Part shown: piece after piece, positions 9,695-18,396 of the stretch
How positions within the stretch are numbered: position 1 is the first letter of the stretch
Layout: every line of letters starts with the position of its first letter
Notes under the pieces: model-generated
The model's input: the letters and a program-made list of their open reading frames with translations, nothing else
The model's database searches: none
What the model was told of the DNA's origin: nothing
Made by a program: the position numbers and the translations under genes
Assembly (NCBI GenBank): GCA_026986375.1
Contig: JALSOQ010000022.1
Span: 1 to 64,000 of the forward strand
DNA from: Archaeoglobaceae archaeon
GTDB taxonomy: Archaea; Halobacteriota; Archaeoglobi; Archaeoglobales; Archaeoglobaceae
Length of the DNA stretch: 64,000 nucleotides
Reading direction: 5' to 3'

Positions 9695-9779
9695 GCGGGG
9701 GTTGCCGAGTCAGGACAAAGGCGCGGGATTGAGGGTCCCGTCCCGTAGGGGTTCGTGGGTTCAAATCCCACCCCCCGCA
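9695..9779 (+). tRNA. tRNA-Leu (anticodon GAG)
   Basis: A class II tRNA with a long variable arm. Acceptor GCGGGGG pairs with CCCCCGC plus discriminator A. Anticodon stem CGGGA/TCCCG encloses loop TTGAGGG with anticodon GAG. The variable arm is about 14 nt (TCCCGTAGGGGTTC) and the T-arm is GTGGG-TTCAAAT-CCCAC. CCA is not encoded. A TATA-like TTATAT lies upstream at about 9667. Confidence 0.94.
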
Positions 9780-9848
9780 CTTTTCAACAACAACGTTTTA
9801 AACTCTTTTAGTTGAAAACTTCGGCCGATGAAATTATAAGGTGTTGGA

Positions 9849-10898
9849 ATGAGGGTGGCGGTGATAGGAGGGGGACTGGCAGGACTAACTTTCGCGAAGC
9901 ACGCTTCGGAGTTCGCGGATGTGATATTGATAGAGCCGAATGATTTTATGGTATGTCAGGCGTTACTTCCAGAACTCCTGAGCGGGAAGGTGAATATAGA
10001 GGATTTGTGCGTCAGCATAGGGGAGTTCTGCGACGATTTTGGAGTGGAGCACGTCAGAGATAAAGCTACCGGTATTGGGAACGGTATCGTATTTACTGAA
10101 AAGAAAGAAATCGAATGCGAATTCGCGGTTATAGCGGTGGGAGCGGAAACGAACTACTACGGAATAGAGGGTGCCGAAAGAACTTACAACGTGAACACGC
10201 TTGAGGAGACTTTGAAAGCCAAGAAGGCTTTGGATAATGCTGAAGACATTGTAGTAGTTGGTTCCGGACTTACGGGCGTTGAGGTGGCTCTGGAGCTCGC
10301 GGAGTTGGGTTACGGGGTTAAAGTAGTGGAGGCGATGGACAGAATCCTACCCACATTTAGCCCAAAAGTTTCAAATTTTGTATATAAAATCATGATGAAA
10401 GAGGGTATCGAAGTGAACACATCGACTGCCGTCGTTAGGGTTGAGGAGGATGGAGTGGTTACGAATAAAGGTAAGATATCTTGCGACTTGGTGATGTGGT
10501 GCGCTGGGCTAAAGCCTTCGGAGTTCGTTCGAAATTTGGACGTTCCCAAGGAGAGGGGATGGGTGAAGGTGGACGAAACCCTTAAAGCGAACGGCTTCTT
10601 TGCCTTCGGGGACTGCGCTCACGTGGAGGTGGACGGGAAGGTAGCGACTAAGACGGCTTTAGAGGCGAGGAGTCAGGCGAAGCACTCCGCGGAAAATCTG
10701 AAGAGGATGCTTAGGGGAGATAGCCCAAAGCCTTACAGAATAAGATCGAGCGTCGATAGGCCGATAGCGATGATAATGCTCGCGAGGGGAAGGGCGATAA
10801 TGATATACGGAGGTTTCGTGATTACTAAACCGATGGGGCTGATTTACAGAATGAAGAAGTGGGCTATCGAGAGGTTCTTAGGATACTTTAGACCTTAG
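9849..10898 (+). CDS. FAD-dependent NADH dehydrogenase-like oxidoreductase (NDH-2 family)
   Basis: A two-dinucleotide-binding-domain flavoprotein of 349 residues. The N-terminal FAD motif is GGGLAGLTFAKHA, the central NAD(P)H motif is VVGSGLTGVEVALELAE, and the second FAD motif is GFFAFGDCAHVE. There is no redox-active CxxxxC pair, so it is not a disulfide reductase. The C-terminal tail (GLIYRMKKWAIERFLGYF) is amphipathic, as in type II NADH dehydrogenases that sit on the membrane. The quinone partner would be inferred as menaquinone. It overlaps the convergent tRNA thiolase by 21 bp. Confidence 0.8.
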   Translation: MRVAVIGGGLAGLTFAKHASEFADVILIEPNDFMVCQALLPELLSGKVNIEDLCVSIGEFCDDFGVEHVRDKATGIGNGIVFTEKKEIECEFAVIAVGAETNYYGIEGAERTYNVNTLEETLKAKKALDNAEDIVVVGSGLTGVEVALELAELGYGVKVVEAMDRILPTFSPKVSNFVYKIMMKEGIEVNTSTAVVRVEEDGVVTNKGKISCDLVMWCAGLKPSEFVRNLDVPKERGWVKVDETLKANGFFAFGDCAHVEVDGKVATKTALEARSQAKHSAENLKRMLRGDSPKPYRIRSSVDRPIAMIMLARGRAIMIYGGFVITKPMGLIYRMKKWAIERFLGYFRP

Positions 10899-11795
10899 CT
10901 CCTCTAAAAGCGTGCATGCCTGACATATCCTCTTCGGCGTGGGTTCACCGCATCTCTCGCACTCGTTCAATTCTATCTGCGGAAACATCTGCTTCAGACA
11001 TGGAATCAGAGCTTCGAAGCTCCTCATTATCGAGAACTTCCTTCCCGGATACTTCTCCTCGAAGTTGTATATGAAATCCCTCACGACATCCCTAACCGGA
11101 AAGTGGCTGTATGGGCACTCGTTCATGTCCATCGGGAGGTTGTGCAACAGTCCGTAAACGACCACCTCCTTCTCGTAAACCTCCCTGAACGGCTTTATTC
11201 TCATGACGAGCCCCTTCTGAACCCTCTGCGGAATCAGCCTCGCCAACCTCGCTATGTCTCCTTGGAGAAAGTTTAGGAGAATAGTCTGGACCTCGTCGTC
11301 CAAGTTGTGTCCGGTCGCGAGCTTAGTGCATCCGAGCTCCTTGGCCGTTCTGTTCAGAAGATATTTCCTGAAAACTCCGCAGTAAGTGCACGGCTTCTTG
11401 TCGCCAATCTTAACCATCTCGTCGAGGGTCATTCCGAAGTTCTCCTTGAACGAAACCACTACGTGCTCTATACCCAACTCCTTCGTGATCTTTCTTGCTA
11501 TCTCAACCGTGGGAGGCCTGTAACCTTCTATCCCTTCATCCACGGTTATCGCTACGAACTCCAAATCCTCCCTAAATCCGTAGAGCTTGTTTAGGACGAA
11601 GGTAAGGGTTACGCTGTCCTTTCCACCGCTCAAAGCTATGGCTATCCTATCCCCCCTCTCTATCATGTTGAACTTCTTTACCGCGAACTTAACCCTCCTC
11701 TCGAAGTGCTCTATGAAGTGCCTTTTGCAGAGGTGTCTGTTTGCGAACCTCTGATATATTACAGCCCTCCTCCCGCAGATGTCGCATTTGAGCAC
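10878..11795 (-). CDS. tRNA 2-thiolation enzyme, TtuA/NcsA (Ctu1) family
   Basis: Catalyses 2-thiolation of a tRNA uridine using an ATP-PPase fold and a [4Fe-4S] cluster. Visible features: an N-terminal zinc finger (CDICG ... HLCKRH), the PP-loop SGGKDS near residue 55, the PCTYCGVFRK catalytic cysteine segment, LATGHNLDDEVQT, and a C-terminal zinc ribbon (CERCG ... CQAC). The 305-residue length matches archaeal NcsA. The ubiquitin-like sulfur carrier (SAMP/TtuB-like) is not nearby. Confidence 0.88.
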   Translation of the reverse strand: MLKCDICGRRAVIYQRFANRHLCKRHFIEHFERRVKFAVKKFNMIERGDRIAIALSGGKDSVTLTFVLNKLYGFREDLEFVAITVDEGIEGYRPPTVEIARKITKELGIEHVVVSFKENFGMTLDEMVKIGDKKPCTYCGVFRKYLLNRTAKELGCTKLATGHNLDDEVQTILLNFLQGDIARLARLIPQRVQKGLVMRIKPFREVYEKEVVVYGLLHNLPMDMNECPYSHFPVRDVVRDFIYNFEEKYPGRKFSIMRSFEALIPCLKQMFPQIELNECERCGEPTPKRICQACTLLEELRSKVS

Positions 11796-11825
11796 GTTCC
11801 GACTTAAGGGGAATTGAATAAAAAT

Positions 11826-12215
11826 TTACTCCAGCACGACGAGAACATCCCCGTTTTCGACCCTATCTCCTTCTTTAACTAAGATTTGTTTTATCTTTCC
11901 ATCCTTATGACTTTTAACCTCGTTCTCCATTTTCATAGCTTCGAGTATCATTACCGTGTCTCCAGCCTTAACTTCGTCACCTTCCTTAACGAGTATCTTC
12001 GTAACAACTCCGGGGAGCATAGCCCTTATAGCCTCTCCCTCCACTTCGATCTCCTTCTTTTCAACCTCTACATTTGGCTTGGAAATCGTTCCCTTCTCCC
12101 TAACCAAAACGTCGATGACCTTGTCCCCGAGCTTTACCCTGTACAGCGTCCTCGTAACCCTCCTAACAGTCACATCGTATTGGGTGTCGTTGACTATAAT
12201 AGTAAACTTTCTCAT
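11826..12215 (-). CDS. Biotin carboxyl carrier (biotinyl-lipoyl domain) protein
   Basis: A 129-residue carrier protein whose C-terminal biotinyl domain carries EAMKMEN, the lysine being the biotinylation site, with the typical hairpin partner GDRVENGDVLVVLE. An N-terminal region (MRKFTIIVNDTQYDVTVRRV) and a linker precede it. It would serve a biotin-dependent carboxylase or decarboxylase, such as pyruvate carboxylase subunit B or propionyl-CoA carboxylase. No carboxylase subunit is adjacent in this window. ATG 12215 is preferred to the upstream start at 12362, which would run into the divergent larB gene. Confidence 0.85.
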   Translation of the reverse strand: MRKFTIIVNDTQYDVTVRRVTRTLYRVKLGDKVIDVLVREKGTISKPNVEVEKKEIEVEGEAIRAMLPGVVTKILVKEGDEVKAGDTVMILEAMKMENEVKSHKDGKIKQILVKEGDRVENGDVLVVLE

Positions 12216-12249
12216 CCAAGTTCCGCACGATTTATAGGTAATAAACCTT

Positions 12250-12267
12250 ACGTTTAAATACAAACGT
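12250..12267. promoter_or_regulatory. Palindrome in the divergent biotin-carrier/larB promoter region
   Basis: ACGTTT and AAACGT are perfect 6-bp inverted arms separated by AAATAC. The site overlaps TTTAAATA, the likely TATA element of larB, and lies 35 bp from the biotin-carrier ATG. It is a plausible operator shared by the two divergent genes, but it is short and could be coincidental in AT-rich promoter DNA. Confidence 0.35.
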
Positions 12268-12281
12268 GCATAGGATGAGCG

Positions 12282-12968
12282 ATGATAAAGGACTTGGGAT
12301 TCGCCAAGCTCGACGTTTTCAGAGAGCTTAGAGCGGGAAAGCCGGAGGCGATATTCGCTCAATCTAAAACGGTAGATGAGTTGATAAGGATCGTCAAAGC
12401 TTATCTGGAAGTCAAGGATTCAGTCCTCGTTACGAGGCTCGAAAATGAGCACATCAAAGCGTTGAAATCCGAATTCAACGAGATCTACGTAAACGAGAGG
12501 GGTAGGATTGCTGTAGTTGGAAAAAAGGCGAAAGAAGTGGAAAGTAACGAATACGAGGAAATCGGAAAGGTTGCGATATTCGTTGCTGGATCCTCGGATG
12601 CATTCGTTGCAGAAGAGGCGAGCGTTACCGCCAAATTCTTGGGATTGAAGGTGCTGAAGTTCTACGACGTCGGAGTGGCTTGCATTTACAGGTTGATAGA
12701 TCCACTTAAAAAGGTTAGGGAGGAAAACGTAGACTCTATAATAGCCATAGCGGGTATGGAAGGTGCTTTGCCGTCCGTTCTGGCAGGACTCGTGGATGTT
12801 CCAATAATAGCCGTTCCAACTTCCGTGGGTTACGGGGTTAATTTGAACGGATTGGCCCCCCTCTTCACTATGCTTTTGAGCTGTCCTTCGGGGGTGGCGG
12901 TGGTAAACGTGGACAACGGATTTGGAGCGGCGGTTTTCGCTTACCTGATATCGAAACGAAAGCTTTGA
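12282..12968 (+). CDS. larB: LarB-like pyridinium dicarboxylate synthase
   Basis: Resembles LarB, which carboxylates and hydrolyses nicotinic acid adenine dinucleotide in synthesis of the nickel-pincer cofactor of lactate racemase; the core is PurE/AIR-carboxylase-like. Diagnostic segments are AGSSDAFVAEEASVTAKFLG, the DVGVACIYRL block, IAGMEGALPSVLAGL and VPTSVGYG. The 228 residues match archaeal LarB. LarC and LarE homologues are not seen in this window. The next gene, HMG-CoA reductase, follows after 24 bp and may be co-transcribed. Confidence 0.85.
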   Translation: MIKDLGFAKLDVFRELRAGKPEAIFAQSKTVDELIRIVKAYLEVKDSVLVTRLENEHIKALKSEFNEIYVNERGRIAVVGKKAKEVESNEYEEIGKVAIFVAGSSDAFVAEEASVTAKFLGLKVLKFYDVGVACIYRLIDPLKKVREENVDSIIAIAGMEGALPSVLAGLVDVPIIAVPTSVGYGVNLNGLAPLFTMLLSCPSGVAVVNVDNGFGAAVFAYLISKRKL

Positions 12969-12992
12969 AAAATCATCGACCGATTCTTTTCC

Positions 12993-14243
12993 ATGAAAAC
13001 ATCCCGGATAAGCGGATTTTACAAGCTGACTCCCGAGGAAAGGCTGGAAATCGTGAAGGAATTTGCGGGATTAAGCGATGAGGATACAGAGCTACTTAAG
13101 AAGTGCAAGATCGGGATGGACAGAGCCAACGCGATGATAGAGAACGTAATAGGGACTTTCGAACTTCCCTTAGGAGTGGCGACGAACTTCCTAATAGACG
13201 GAAAGGACTATCTCGTTCCGATGGTGATAGAGGAGCCGAGCGTCGTAGCCGCCGCGAGCCACGGGGCGAAGATCGCGAGAGTGAAGGGCGGGTTCAGGAC
13301 TTACTACACGTCCTCTCTAATGATAGGGCAGATTCAAGTTATAACCGAAAATCCCCACTCTGCCAAATTCGAGGTCTTGAGGTGTAAGGATGAAATAATC
13401 GAGAAAGCGAACGAACTCGAATCGAGCATAATAAGGAGGGGAGGAGGTTGCAAGGATTTGACGGTTAGAGTGTTGGATGCAAAAAAGCCTATGCTCGTCG
13501 TAGAATTGCTGATAGACGTCAAGGACGCGATGGGTGCGAACTTCGTGAATTCGATGTGCGAACACGTGGCTCCTTTAATCGCTAAGATAACGGGTGGTAG
13601 AGTTTTACTCAGAATTCTGTCCAACCTCTGCATTCACAGAATTGCGATGGCGAAAGCTGTGTTCGATAAGAAGGCGATTGGCGGGGAGGATATAGTGGAG
13701 GGGATAATGGATGCATACGAATTCGCGAAGGCTGACATCTTCAGATGCGCCACCCACAATAAGGGAATTATGAACGGAGTTTGTGCAGTTCTCATAGCCA
13801 CTGGAAACGATTTTAGAGCCGTTGAAGCTGCATGTCACGCTTATTCCGCCATGAAAGGATACAAGCCCCTGACACACTACGAAGTCAACGAGGAGGGTGA
13901 TCTCGTAGGATACATCGAACTTCCACTTTCAGTGGGAGTTGTCGGGGGGGTTAAGGCGAATCCCTTAGCGGAGATTTGCCTGAAGATATTGGGTGTTAAT
14001 AGCGCCGAAGAACTTGCAAGGGTCGTAGCTTCGGTTGGGTTGGCACAGAACTTCGCGGCCCTTAGAGCTCTCGCTACGGAAGGAATTCAGAGGGGGCACA
14101 TGGAGCTACACGCAAGGAGTCTTGCCATTTCCGCCGGAGCCGAAGGGGAGGAGATCGATATCGTCGTTGAAGAGATGCTGAAGGAGAGTAAGATCAGCCT
14201 AAGCAAGGCGAAGGAAATTCTCGAAAGACTCAGGAAGGCTTAA
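12993..14243 (+). CDS. Hydroxymethylglutaryl-CoA reductase, class II
   Basis: Reduces HMG-CoA to mevalonate, the committed step to archaeal isoprenoid lipids. The 416-residue length, the ENVIG substrate segment, MVIEEPSVVAAAS, the cofactor region DAMGANFVNSMCE and GLAQNFAALRALATEGIQRGH fit the class II (bacterial, Pseudomonas mevalonii-like) enzyme, not the class I enzyme usual in archaea. Archaeoglobus is known to carry a class II enzyme acquired from bacteria, and this copy fits that history. It is the third gene of a run larB, hmgA, DUF2258. Confidence 0.92.
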   Translation: MKTSRISGFYKLTPEERLEIVKEFAGLSDEDTELLKKCKIGMDRANAMIENVIGTFELPLGVATNFLIDGKDYLVPMVIEEPSVVAAASHGAKIARVKGGFRTYYTSSLMIGQIQVITENPHSAKFEVLRCKDEIIEKANELESSIIRRGGGCKDLTVRVLDAKKPMLVVELLIDVKDAMGANFVNSMCEHVAPLIAKITGGRVLLRILSNLCIHRIAMAKAVFDKKAIGGEDIVEGIMDAYEFAKADIFRCATHNKGIMNGVCAVLIATGNDFRAVEAACHAYSAMKGYKPLTHYEVNEEGDLVGYIELPLSVGVVGGVKANPLAEICLKILGVNSAEELARVVASVGLAQNFAALRALATEGIQRGHMELHARSLAISAGAEGEEIDIVVEEMLKESKISLSKAKEILERLRKA

Positions 14244-14267
14244 ATCCTTTCGAACATACCTAATTAC

Positions 14268-14903
14268 ATGCTCAGTTCGGGTTACATAATAGTGGGAGCG
14301 TATGCGGATAAGATAAGGAGGACCCTGTTCGCTCAGCTTAGGGACAGGATCAAAAAAGGAGAGATTGATTCGAAGACCGTTGCGAAGGCGGCAGCGGACT
14401 TGAACAAGCTGTTATATGAAATACTCGTAAACAGACTCAAGCTCGACAAGGGAGATGTTGTCAGAATTAGAGTCGAATATGGAGTTGAGGACGGTGAGAT
14501 CAAATGGAACCTTGAGAGTTTAAGAGTCGAAGCTTTCAGAAGGATTCCAGATGAAGAAGTGGAGAAAGTCGTGAAGGAATCCATAGGAAGGATCGAAGAG
14601 CTCGAATATGAGGAGGAGAGGTTCGAAGTCGTTAAATTGGGAGATACGGATTTGGGAGATAGCGTTTACGAAGTTAGATTCGGAGGGGAGAGCGTGGGAG
14701 CTTTGGTGGTAACACCTCTGAACGGAGAGGCGATAGTGAGGGGTGCGATATCCAAGCCAAATCCGGTGGTAATAGATAGGATAAAAATAGAGGTTGGAGA
14801 AAATTTAGAAGAATCTCTCGTAAATCTGATAGAGCAGAGAGGGAAAGAGGTGGACGAGGAAACTGCGGAAAGGATAATAGAAGAAATCAGAGAGATGATT
14901 TGA
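14268..14903 (+). CDS. DUF2258-like archaeal protein
   Basis: A 211-residue protein whose N terminus ([20 protein letters not shown]) and following segment [19 protein letters not shown] look like the archaeal DUF2258 family. Function is unknown. It is charged and soluble, with an alternating alpha/beta pattern and no signal peptide or membrane helix. It follows HMG-CoA reductase by 24 bp and overlaps the convergent dCMP deaminase gene by 17 bp. Confidence 0.6.
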   Translation: MLSSGYIIVGAYADKIRRTLFAQLRDRIKKGEIDSKTVAKAAADLNKLLYEILVNRLKLDKGDVVRIRVEYGVEDGEIKWNLESLRVEAFRRIPDEEVEKVVKESIGRIEELEYEEERFEVVKLGDTDLGDSVYEVRFGGESVGALVVTPLNGEAIVRGAISKPNPVVIDRIKIEVGENLEESLVNLIEQRGKEVDEETAERIIEEIREMI

Positions 14904-15339
14904 AGAACACAACTTCGATTCCTGCTTTTTTCAGAAGATCTAAACCCCTCTTATCCGCGTATTCCTTTCCGTAAACTACCCTCTTTATTCCTGCGTTGAT
15001 TATCATCTTCGCGCACGTTATGCAGGGGCAGTGTGTGGTGTAAAGCGTAGCCCCCTCTATGCTTATTCCGAATCTCGCCGCTTGAATTATAGCGTTCTGC
15101 TCCGCATGAAGTCCGTTGCAGAGTTCTATCCTCTCACCACTCGGAACTCCCAACTCCTTCCTAAGACAACCCACATCTATGCAGTGTGGCATTCCAGAAG
15201 GAGGACCGTTGTAACCCGTGGAAAGTATCCGCTTGTTCTTGACTATTATAGCACCCACCTTCTGCCTCAAACACGTAGAACGTTTCGCTACGACATGTGC
15301 GAGTTCCATGAAGTATTCATCCCAGCTCGGCCGAGACAC
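14887..15339 (-). CDS. Deoxycytidylate (dCMP) deaminase
   Basis: Converts dCMP to dUMP for thymidylate synthesis. The zinc site is complete: GLHAEQNAI (His and catalytic Glu) and CPCITCAKM (two Cys). The core ends with [20 protein letters not shown]. The open frame extends to 15549, but that extension would be transcribed through the antisense of tRNA-Val. The family start fits GTG 15339, giving about 150 residues ([20 protein letters not shown]). It is convergent with the DUF2258-like gene. Confidence 0.9.
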   Translation of the reverse strand: MSRPSWDEYFMELAHVVAKRSTCLRQKVGAIIVKNKRILSTGYNGPPSGMPHCIDVGCLRKELGVPSGERIELCNGLHAEQNAIIQAARFGISIEGATLYTTHCPCITCAKMIINAGIKRVVYGKEYADKRGLDLLKKAGIEVVFFKSSL

Positions 15340-15410
15340 GTTCGAAATCGCTGGGAGGGTTAATAACGTTACCGCAAATCTTATAATCCCTCGCGAATTC
15401 AATACAACAA

Positions 15411-15483
15411 GGGCTCGTGGTCTAGGGGTTATGACGTCGCCCTGACGAGGCGAAGGTCCCCGGTTCGAATCCGGGCGAGCCCA
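15411..15483 (+). tRNA. tRNA-Val (anticodon GAC)
   Basis: Acceptor GGGCTCG pairs with CGAGCCC plus discriminator A. Anticodon stem TCGCC/GGCGA encloses loop CTGACGA, anticodon GAC. The T-arm is CCCGG-TTCGAAT-CCGGG. CCA is not encoded. A TATA-like CTTATAAT lies about 30 bp upstream. Confidence 0.95.
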
Positions 15484-15508
15484 CTTCTTTCCATTTAAGT
15501 GATCTGCA

Positions 15509-16075
15509 ATGATTAGGGAGCTCTTGAGGAAGAGGGAATTCGATGCCATACAGAGGCCGAGTCTCTTAATGGTCTTTCTATACGATCCGGACGAATTTTA
15601 CAGATTCAGGGCGGCGGAGGCTTTGGGTTATCTTTGCAAAGGGGAGAGGGCAAGGGAATTCATACTCAGGCTGTTCTGGCATCTAAGCGACGAAAGCGGA
15701 GCTTACTGCGTTGGAGCTCCACTGGGAATTGCGGAGATAGGAAGGAGCAATCCGGAAGTTTTCGAGGGGTTCAAGAACAAATTCGTATCCCTTTTAGACG
15801 ATTGGGAGGTGGAGAGGAGATACGTGGCATACGGGATAGGGAGAACGGCCAAAGTAGTCAGGGATGCCTATCCGAATCCAAAGGAAAAGCTTTTAGAGAA
15901 GATCGAAGAAATTGGGAGCGGAGATTTTGTCGTTTACGCCGTCTGGGCTTTGGGAATGCTCGGAGAAACCGAAGTCGTCAGGAAGTTCGTGAACGACGAA
16001 AGAAGGGGTAGGTTTTACGACGGGGAGAGAATAACCGTTAGGAGTGTCGGTGAGATAGCGAGGACGTTCATTTGA
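15509..16075 (+). CDS. HEAT-repeat-like protein
   Basis: A 188-residue all-helical protein with repeats of HEAT/PBS-lyase type, for example [32 protein letters not shown] and [15 protein letters not shown], spaced about 35-50 residues apart. Such proteins act as scaffolds; no catalytic motif is visible. The gene begins 26 bp after tRNA-Val and ends 8 bp inside the convergent Lrp-family gene. The binding partner is unknown. Confidence 0.7.
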   Translation: MIRELLRKREFDAIQRPSLLMVFLYDPDEFYRFRAAEALGYLCKGERAREFILRLFWHLSDESGAYCVGAPLGIAEIGRSNPEVFEGFKNKFVSLLDDWEVERRYVAYGIGRTAKVVRDAYPNPKEKLLEKIEEIGSGDFVVYAVWALGMLGETEVVRKFVNDERRGRFYDGERITVRSVGEIARTFI

Positions 16076-16484
16076 GGACGTCGAGGATTATCGCCGGACA
16101 AATCCTTTTAACCCCGCCCAACTTCGAAATCCTCTCGTGAATCTTCGAAAGTTCGTCGACCGAACTCCCGACTATTTCGAGCATTATCATGTGATCTCCG
16201 GTTGTTAGGTATATCGACTTTACCTCTTCCATACCCTTCAACCTGTCTATAACCTCCCACAACCTATCCGGTTCTACATCCAACCCCGTTAGAGATGCGG
16301 AAAGTCCGGCCGATTTATAGTTTATCACCGCCCTGTATCCCATGATTATCCCGGTTTTTTCGAGCTTGGAAATTCTCTTCCTAACAGCGGTTTCCGTGAC
16401 GTCCAAACTTTCCGCAATCTTGGTCTTCGGAATCCTCGCGTTCTCCATGAGCATGGAAATTATTTTCCTATCTTTTTCGTCCAT
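16068..16484 (-). CDS. Lrp/AsnC-family transcriptional regulator
   Basis: A 138-residue regulator with an N-terminal winged helix-turn-helix (DRKIISMLMENARIPKTKIA ... TETAVRKRISKLEKTG) and a C-terminal RAM domain ([15 protein letters not shown] end). It is divergent from the peroxiredoxin-rubrerythrin-SOR operon, with 90 bp between starts. A palindrome at 16523-16537 between them is a candidate site. The minus-strand TATA is GGATATAAATT. The ligand is unknown, and control of the stress operon is inferred from position only. Confidence 0.9.
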   Translation of the reverse strand: MDEKDRKIISMLMENARIPKTKIAESLDVTETAVRKRISKLEKTGIIMGYRAVINYKSAGLSASLTGLDVEPDRLWEVIDRLKGMEEVKSIYLTTGDHMIMLEIVGSSVDELSKIHERISKLGGVKRICPAIILDVLK

Positions 16485-16522
16485 AATCGATTAAAGAAAT
16501 TTCAATAATTTATATCCTTTTT

Positions 16523-16537
16523 GTTCGATTTTCGAAC
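16523..16537. promoter_or_regulatory. Palindrome between Lrp regulator and oxidative-stress operon
   Basis: GTTCGA and TCGAAC form perfect 6-bp arms around TTT. The site lies between the two divergent TATA elements, 39 bp from the regulator start and 38 bp from the peroxiredoxin start. Lrp-type proteins often bind 13-15 bp palindromes and autoregulate, so this is a reasonable operator candidate. Confidence 0.45.
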
Positions 16538-16574
16538 GAAACTTTTTTGTATAATGAGCGAAAGAGAATGAAAC

Positions 16575-17228
16575 ATGAACAGGATACCGACTATAGGTGA
16601 AAAAGCCCCGGAATTCAAGGCTTTAACAACCAAGGGAGTTATAGAGTTTCCAAAGGATTTCGAAGGCAAGTGGGTCGTTTTGTTTTCGCATCCGGCCGAT
16701 TTTACACCCGTTTGCACTACTGAGTTCGTCGCGTTCGCGAAGAGATACGAAGAATTTAAAAAGCTCAATTGCGAACTCATAGGTTTGAGTATCGATCAGG
16801 TGTTCAGCCACATAAAGTGGGCGGAGTGGATAAAGGAGAAGCTGGGTGTAGAGATACCTTTCCCGATAATAGCCGACGATAGAGGACAGATTGCGGAGAA
16901 GTTCGGCATGATCCACCCGGGAAAGGGAACGAACACCGTTAGGGCCGTATTCATAATCGATCCTGAGGGGATAATACGGGCGATTCTGTATTATCCGCAG
17001 GAGTTGGGAAGGAACATGGACGAGATTCTGAGGATGGTGAAGGGTCTGCAGATAAGCGACGAGCACGGAGTGGCTCTGCCGGCCAACTGGCCGAACAACG
17101 AACTGATAGGAGATAAAGTCATAATTCCTCCGGCAACCGATGAAAAAACCGCTAAGGAGAGGCTGGAGAGGGCGAAGGCGGGAGAAATAGAGTGCTTCGA
17201 CTGGTGGTTCTGCTACAGGAAGCTTTGA
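16575..17228 (+). CDS. Peroxiredoxin (archaeal AhpC/TSA, Prx6-type)
   Basis: Reduces hydrogen peroxide and organic peroxides. The peroxidatic cysteine lies in [13 protein letters not shown] near residue 47. The 217-residue length with a C-terminal arm ending [12 protein letters not shown], carrying two further cysteines, is typical of archaeal Prx forming decamers. It is the first gene of a four-gene oxidative-stress operon with two rubrerythrins and superoxide reductase, separated by 9-10 bp gaps. Confidence 0.95.
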   Translation: MNRIPTIGEKAPEFKALTTKGVIEFPKDFEGKWVVLFSHPADFTPVCTTEFVAFAKRYEEFKKLNCELIGLSIDQVFSHIKWAEWIKEKLGVEIPFPIIADDRGQIAEKFGMIHPGKGTNTVRAVFIIDPEGIIRAILYYPQELGRNMDEILRMVKGLQISDEHGVALPANWPNNELIGDKVIIPPATDEKTAKERLERAKAGEIECFDWWFCYRKL

Positions 17229-17238
17229 GGTGTTCTTT

Positions 17239-17805
17239 TTGGAAACTCCAAAAAACCTTTTGAAAGGGTATATAGGAGAAAGCGTCGCGATAAGCAGATA
17301 CCTTATTTATTCCGATATCGCGGAAAAGGAGAAGCTGATTTACGTTTCCAAATACTTTAAGGAGGTAGCGGAAAACGAGAAGAAACACGCCGAAATATAC
17401 GCTAAATTGATAAAGGAGTTGGGCGTCGAGCCTACGGAAGTAGATGTAAAAGCTCCGGTAAGGTTCGGGAATACGGTGGAAAACCTCAGGTGGGCGGTGG
17501 AAGGGGAGAAGTTGGAGGCTGAAAAGCTTTACCCCGAAATCTCCGAAGTTGCCGAAAGAGAGGGTTTTGGAGAGGTTGCGGAGAGGATAAAGACGCTCGC
17601 GGAAGTTGAGGAGCAACACTACAGAAAGTTCGCAAAGCTTTTGGAGTTGCTCGAAACCGATAGTATGTTCAAGAGGGATGAGGTAGTGGAGTGGATGTGT
17701 TTGGTCTGCGGTTACGTGCACAAAGGGAGAGAGCCTCCCAAAGCCTGCCCGAACTGCGGTGCTGAATTTTATTATTTCGTTTCAAAAGACGTTTTGGCTC
17801 TGTGA
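17239..17805 (+). CDS. Rubrerythrin (first copy)
   Basis: A di-iron NADH or rubredoxin-linked peroxidase. The ferritin-like domain has ExxH-type ligands (NEKKHAEIYAKL, VEEQHYRKFAKL), and the C-terminal rubredoxin-like domain has CLVCG ... CPNCG. TTG 17239 is chosen over GTG 17230 because a GAGGTG ribosome-binding site lies 6 bp before it. The product is 188 residues. It is similar in layout to the next gene and likely a tandem duplicate that has diverged. Confidence 0.9.
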   Translation: METPKNLLKGYIGESVAISRYLIYSDIAEKEKLIYVSKYFKEVAENEKKHAEIYAKLIKELGVEPTEVDVKAPVRFGNTVENLRWAVEGEKLEAEKLYPEISEVAEREGFGEVAERIKTLAEVEEQHYRKFAKLLELLETDSMFKRDEVVEWMCLVCGYVHKGREPPKACPNCGAEFYYFVSKDVLAL

Positions 17806-17814
17806 GGTGGTGGT

Positions 17815-18387
17815 ATGAAGACTTTGGAGAATTTGGTAAAGGCGTTTATGGGAGAGAGCATGGCGAGAAACAGATACACCTTCTACGCCAAAGTGGCGAA
17901 GGAGGAGGGATACGTTTTCGTCGCGAGGGTGTTTTTGGAAACGGCCGAGAACGAAAAGGAGCACGCTGAGACTCTGTTAGAACTGATTCAGAAGATAAGA
18001 GGGGATGTGAAGGCAGTGGAAACGACTGCAGAAGCTCCGATAGTTTTGGGAGATACGGTTCAAAATCTGAAGACGGCAATAGAAGGTGAAACTTACGAGT
18101 TCGAGAGCATGTATCCGAAATTCGCTAAAATAGCTGAGGAGGAAGGACTGAACGAGATAGCGGGAAGGTTAAGAGCCATAGCCAAAGCTGAGGAGCACCA
18201 CAAGAGGAAGTTCGAGAAGTTGCTCGAAGCGATAGAGAGCGGTAAGATGTTCAAGAGGGATGAGGAGGTAGCTTGGGTGTGCTTGGAGTGCGGATACATA
18301 CACTACGGAGAAGAGCCGCCGGAGAAGTGTCCGAGTTGCGGACATTCGAAAGCCTACTACGTAGCTAGGGACATGCTGAGCCTTTGA
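17815..18387 (+). CDS. Rubrerythrin (second copy)
   Basis: A 190-residue rubrerythrin with the ferritin-like domain (ESMARNRYTFYAK, NEKEHAETLLEL, AEEHHKRKFEKL) and rubredoxin-like cysteines CLECG ... CPSCG. It follows the first copy by 9 bp with GAGGTGGT as ribosome-binding site. Both end in a similar tail (YYFVSKDVLAL and YYVARDMLSL), supporting tandem duplication. Together with peroxiredoxin and superoxide reductase it would clear peroxide produced from superoxide. Confidence 0.93.
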   Translation: MKTLENLVKAFMGESMARNRYTFYAKVAKEEGYVFVARVFLETAENEKEHAETLLELIQKIRGDVKAVETTAEAPIVLGDTVQNLKTAIEGETYEFESMYPKFAKIAEEEGLNEIAGRLRAIAKAEEHHKRKFEKLLEAIESGKMFKRDEEVAWVCLECGYIHYGEEPPEKCPSCGHSKAYYVARDMLSL

Positions 18388-18396
18388 GGTGATATT

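Noticed and set aside
14887-15549. dCMP deaminase with a 70-residue N-terminal extension
   Set aside because: The extension would read through the antisense of tRNA-Val and includes the GPSPRQGD-type translation artefact common over tRNA genes. The family start fits GTG 15339.
17230-18387. Tandem rubrerythrins as an assembly duplication
   Set aside because: The two copies differ throughout at DNA and protein level, so this is an old gene duplication.
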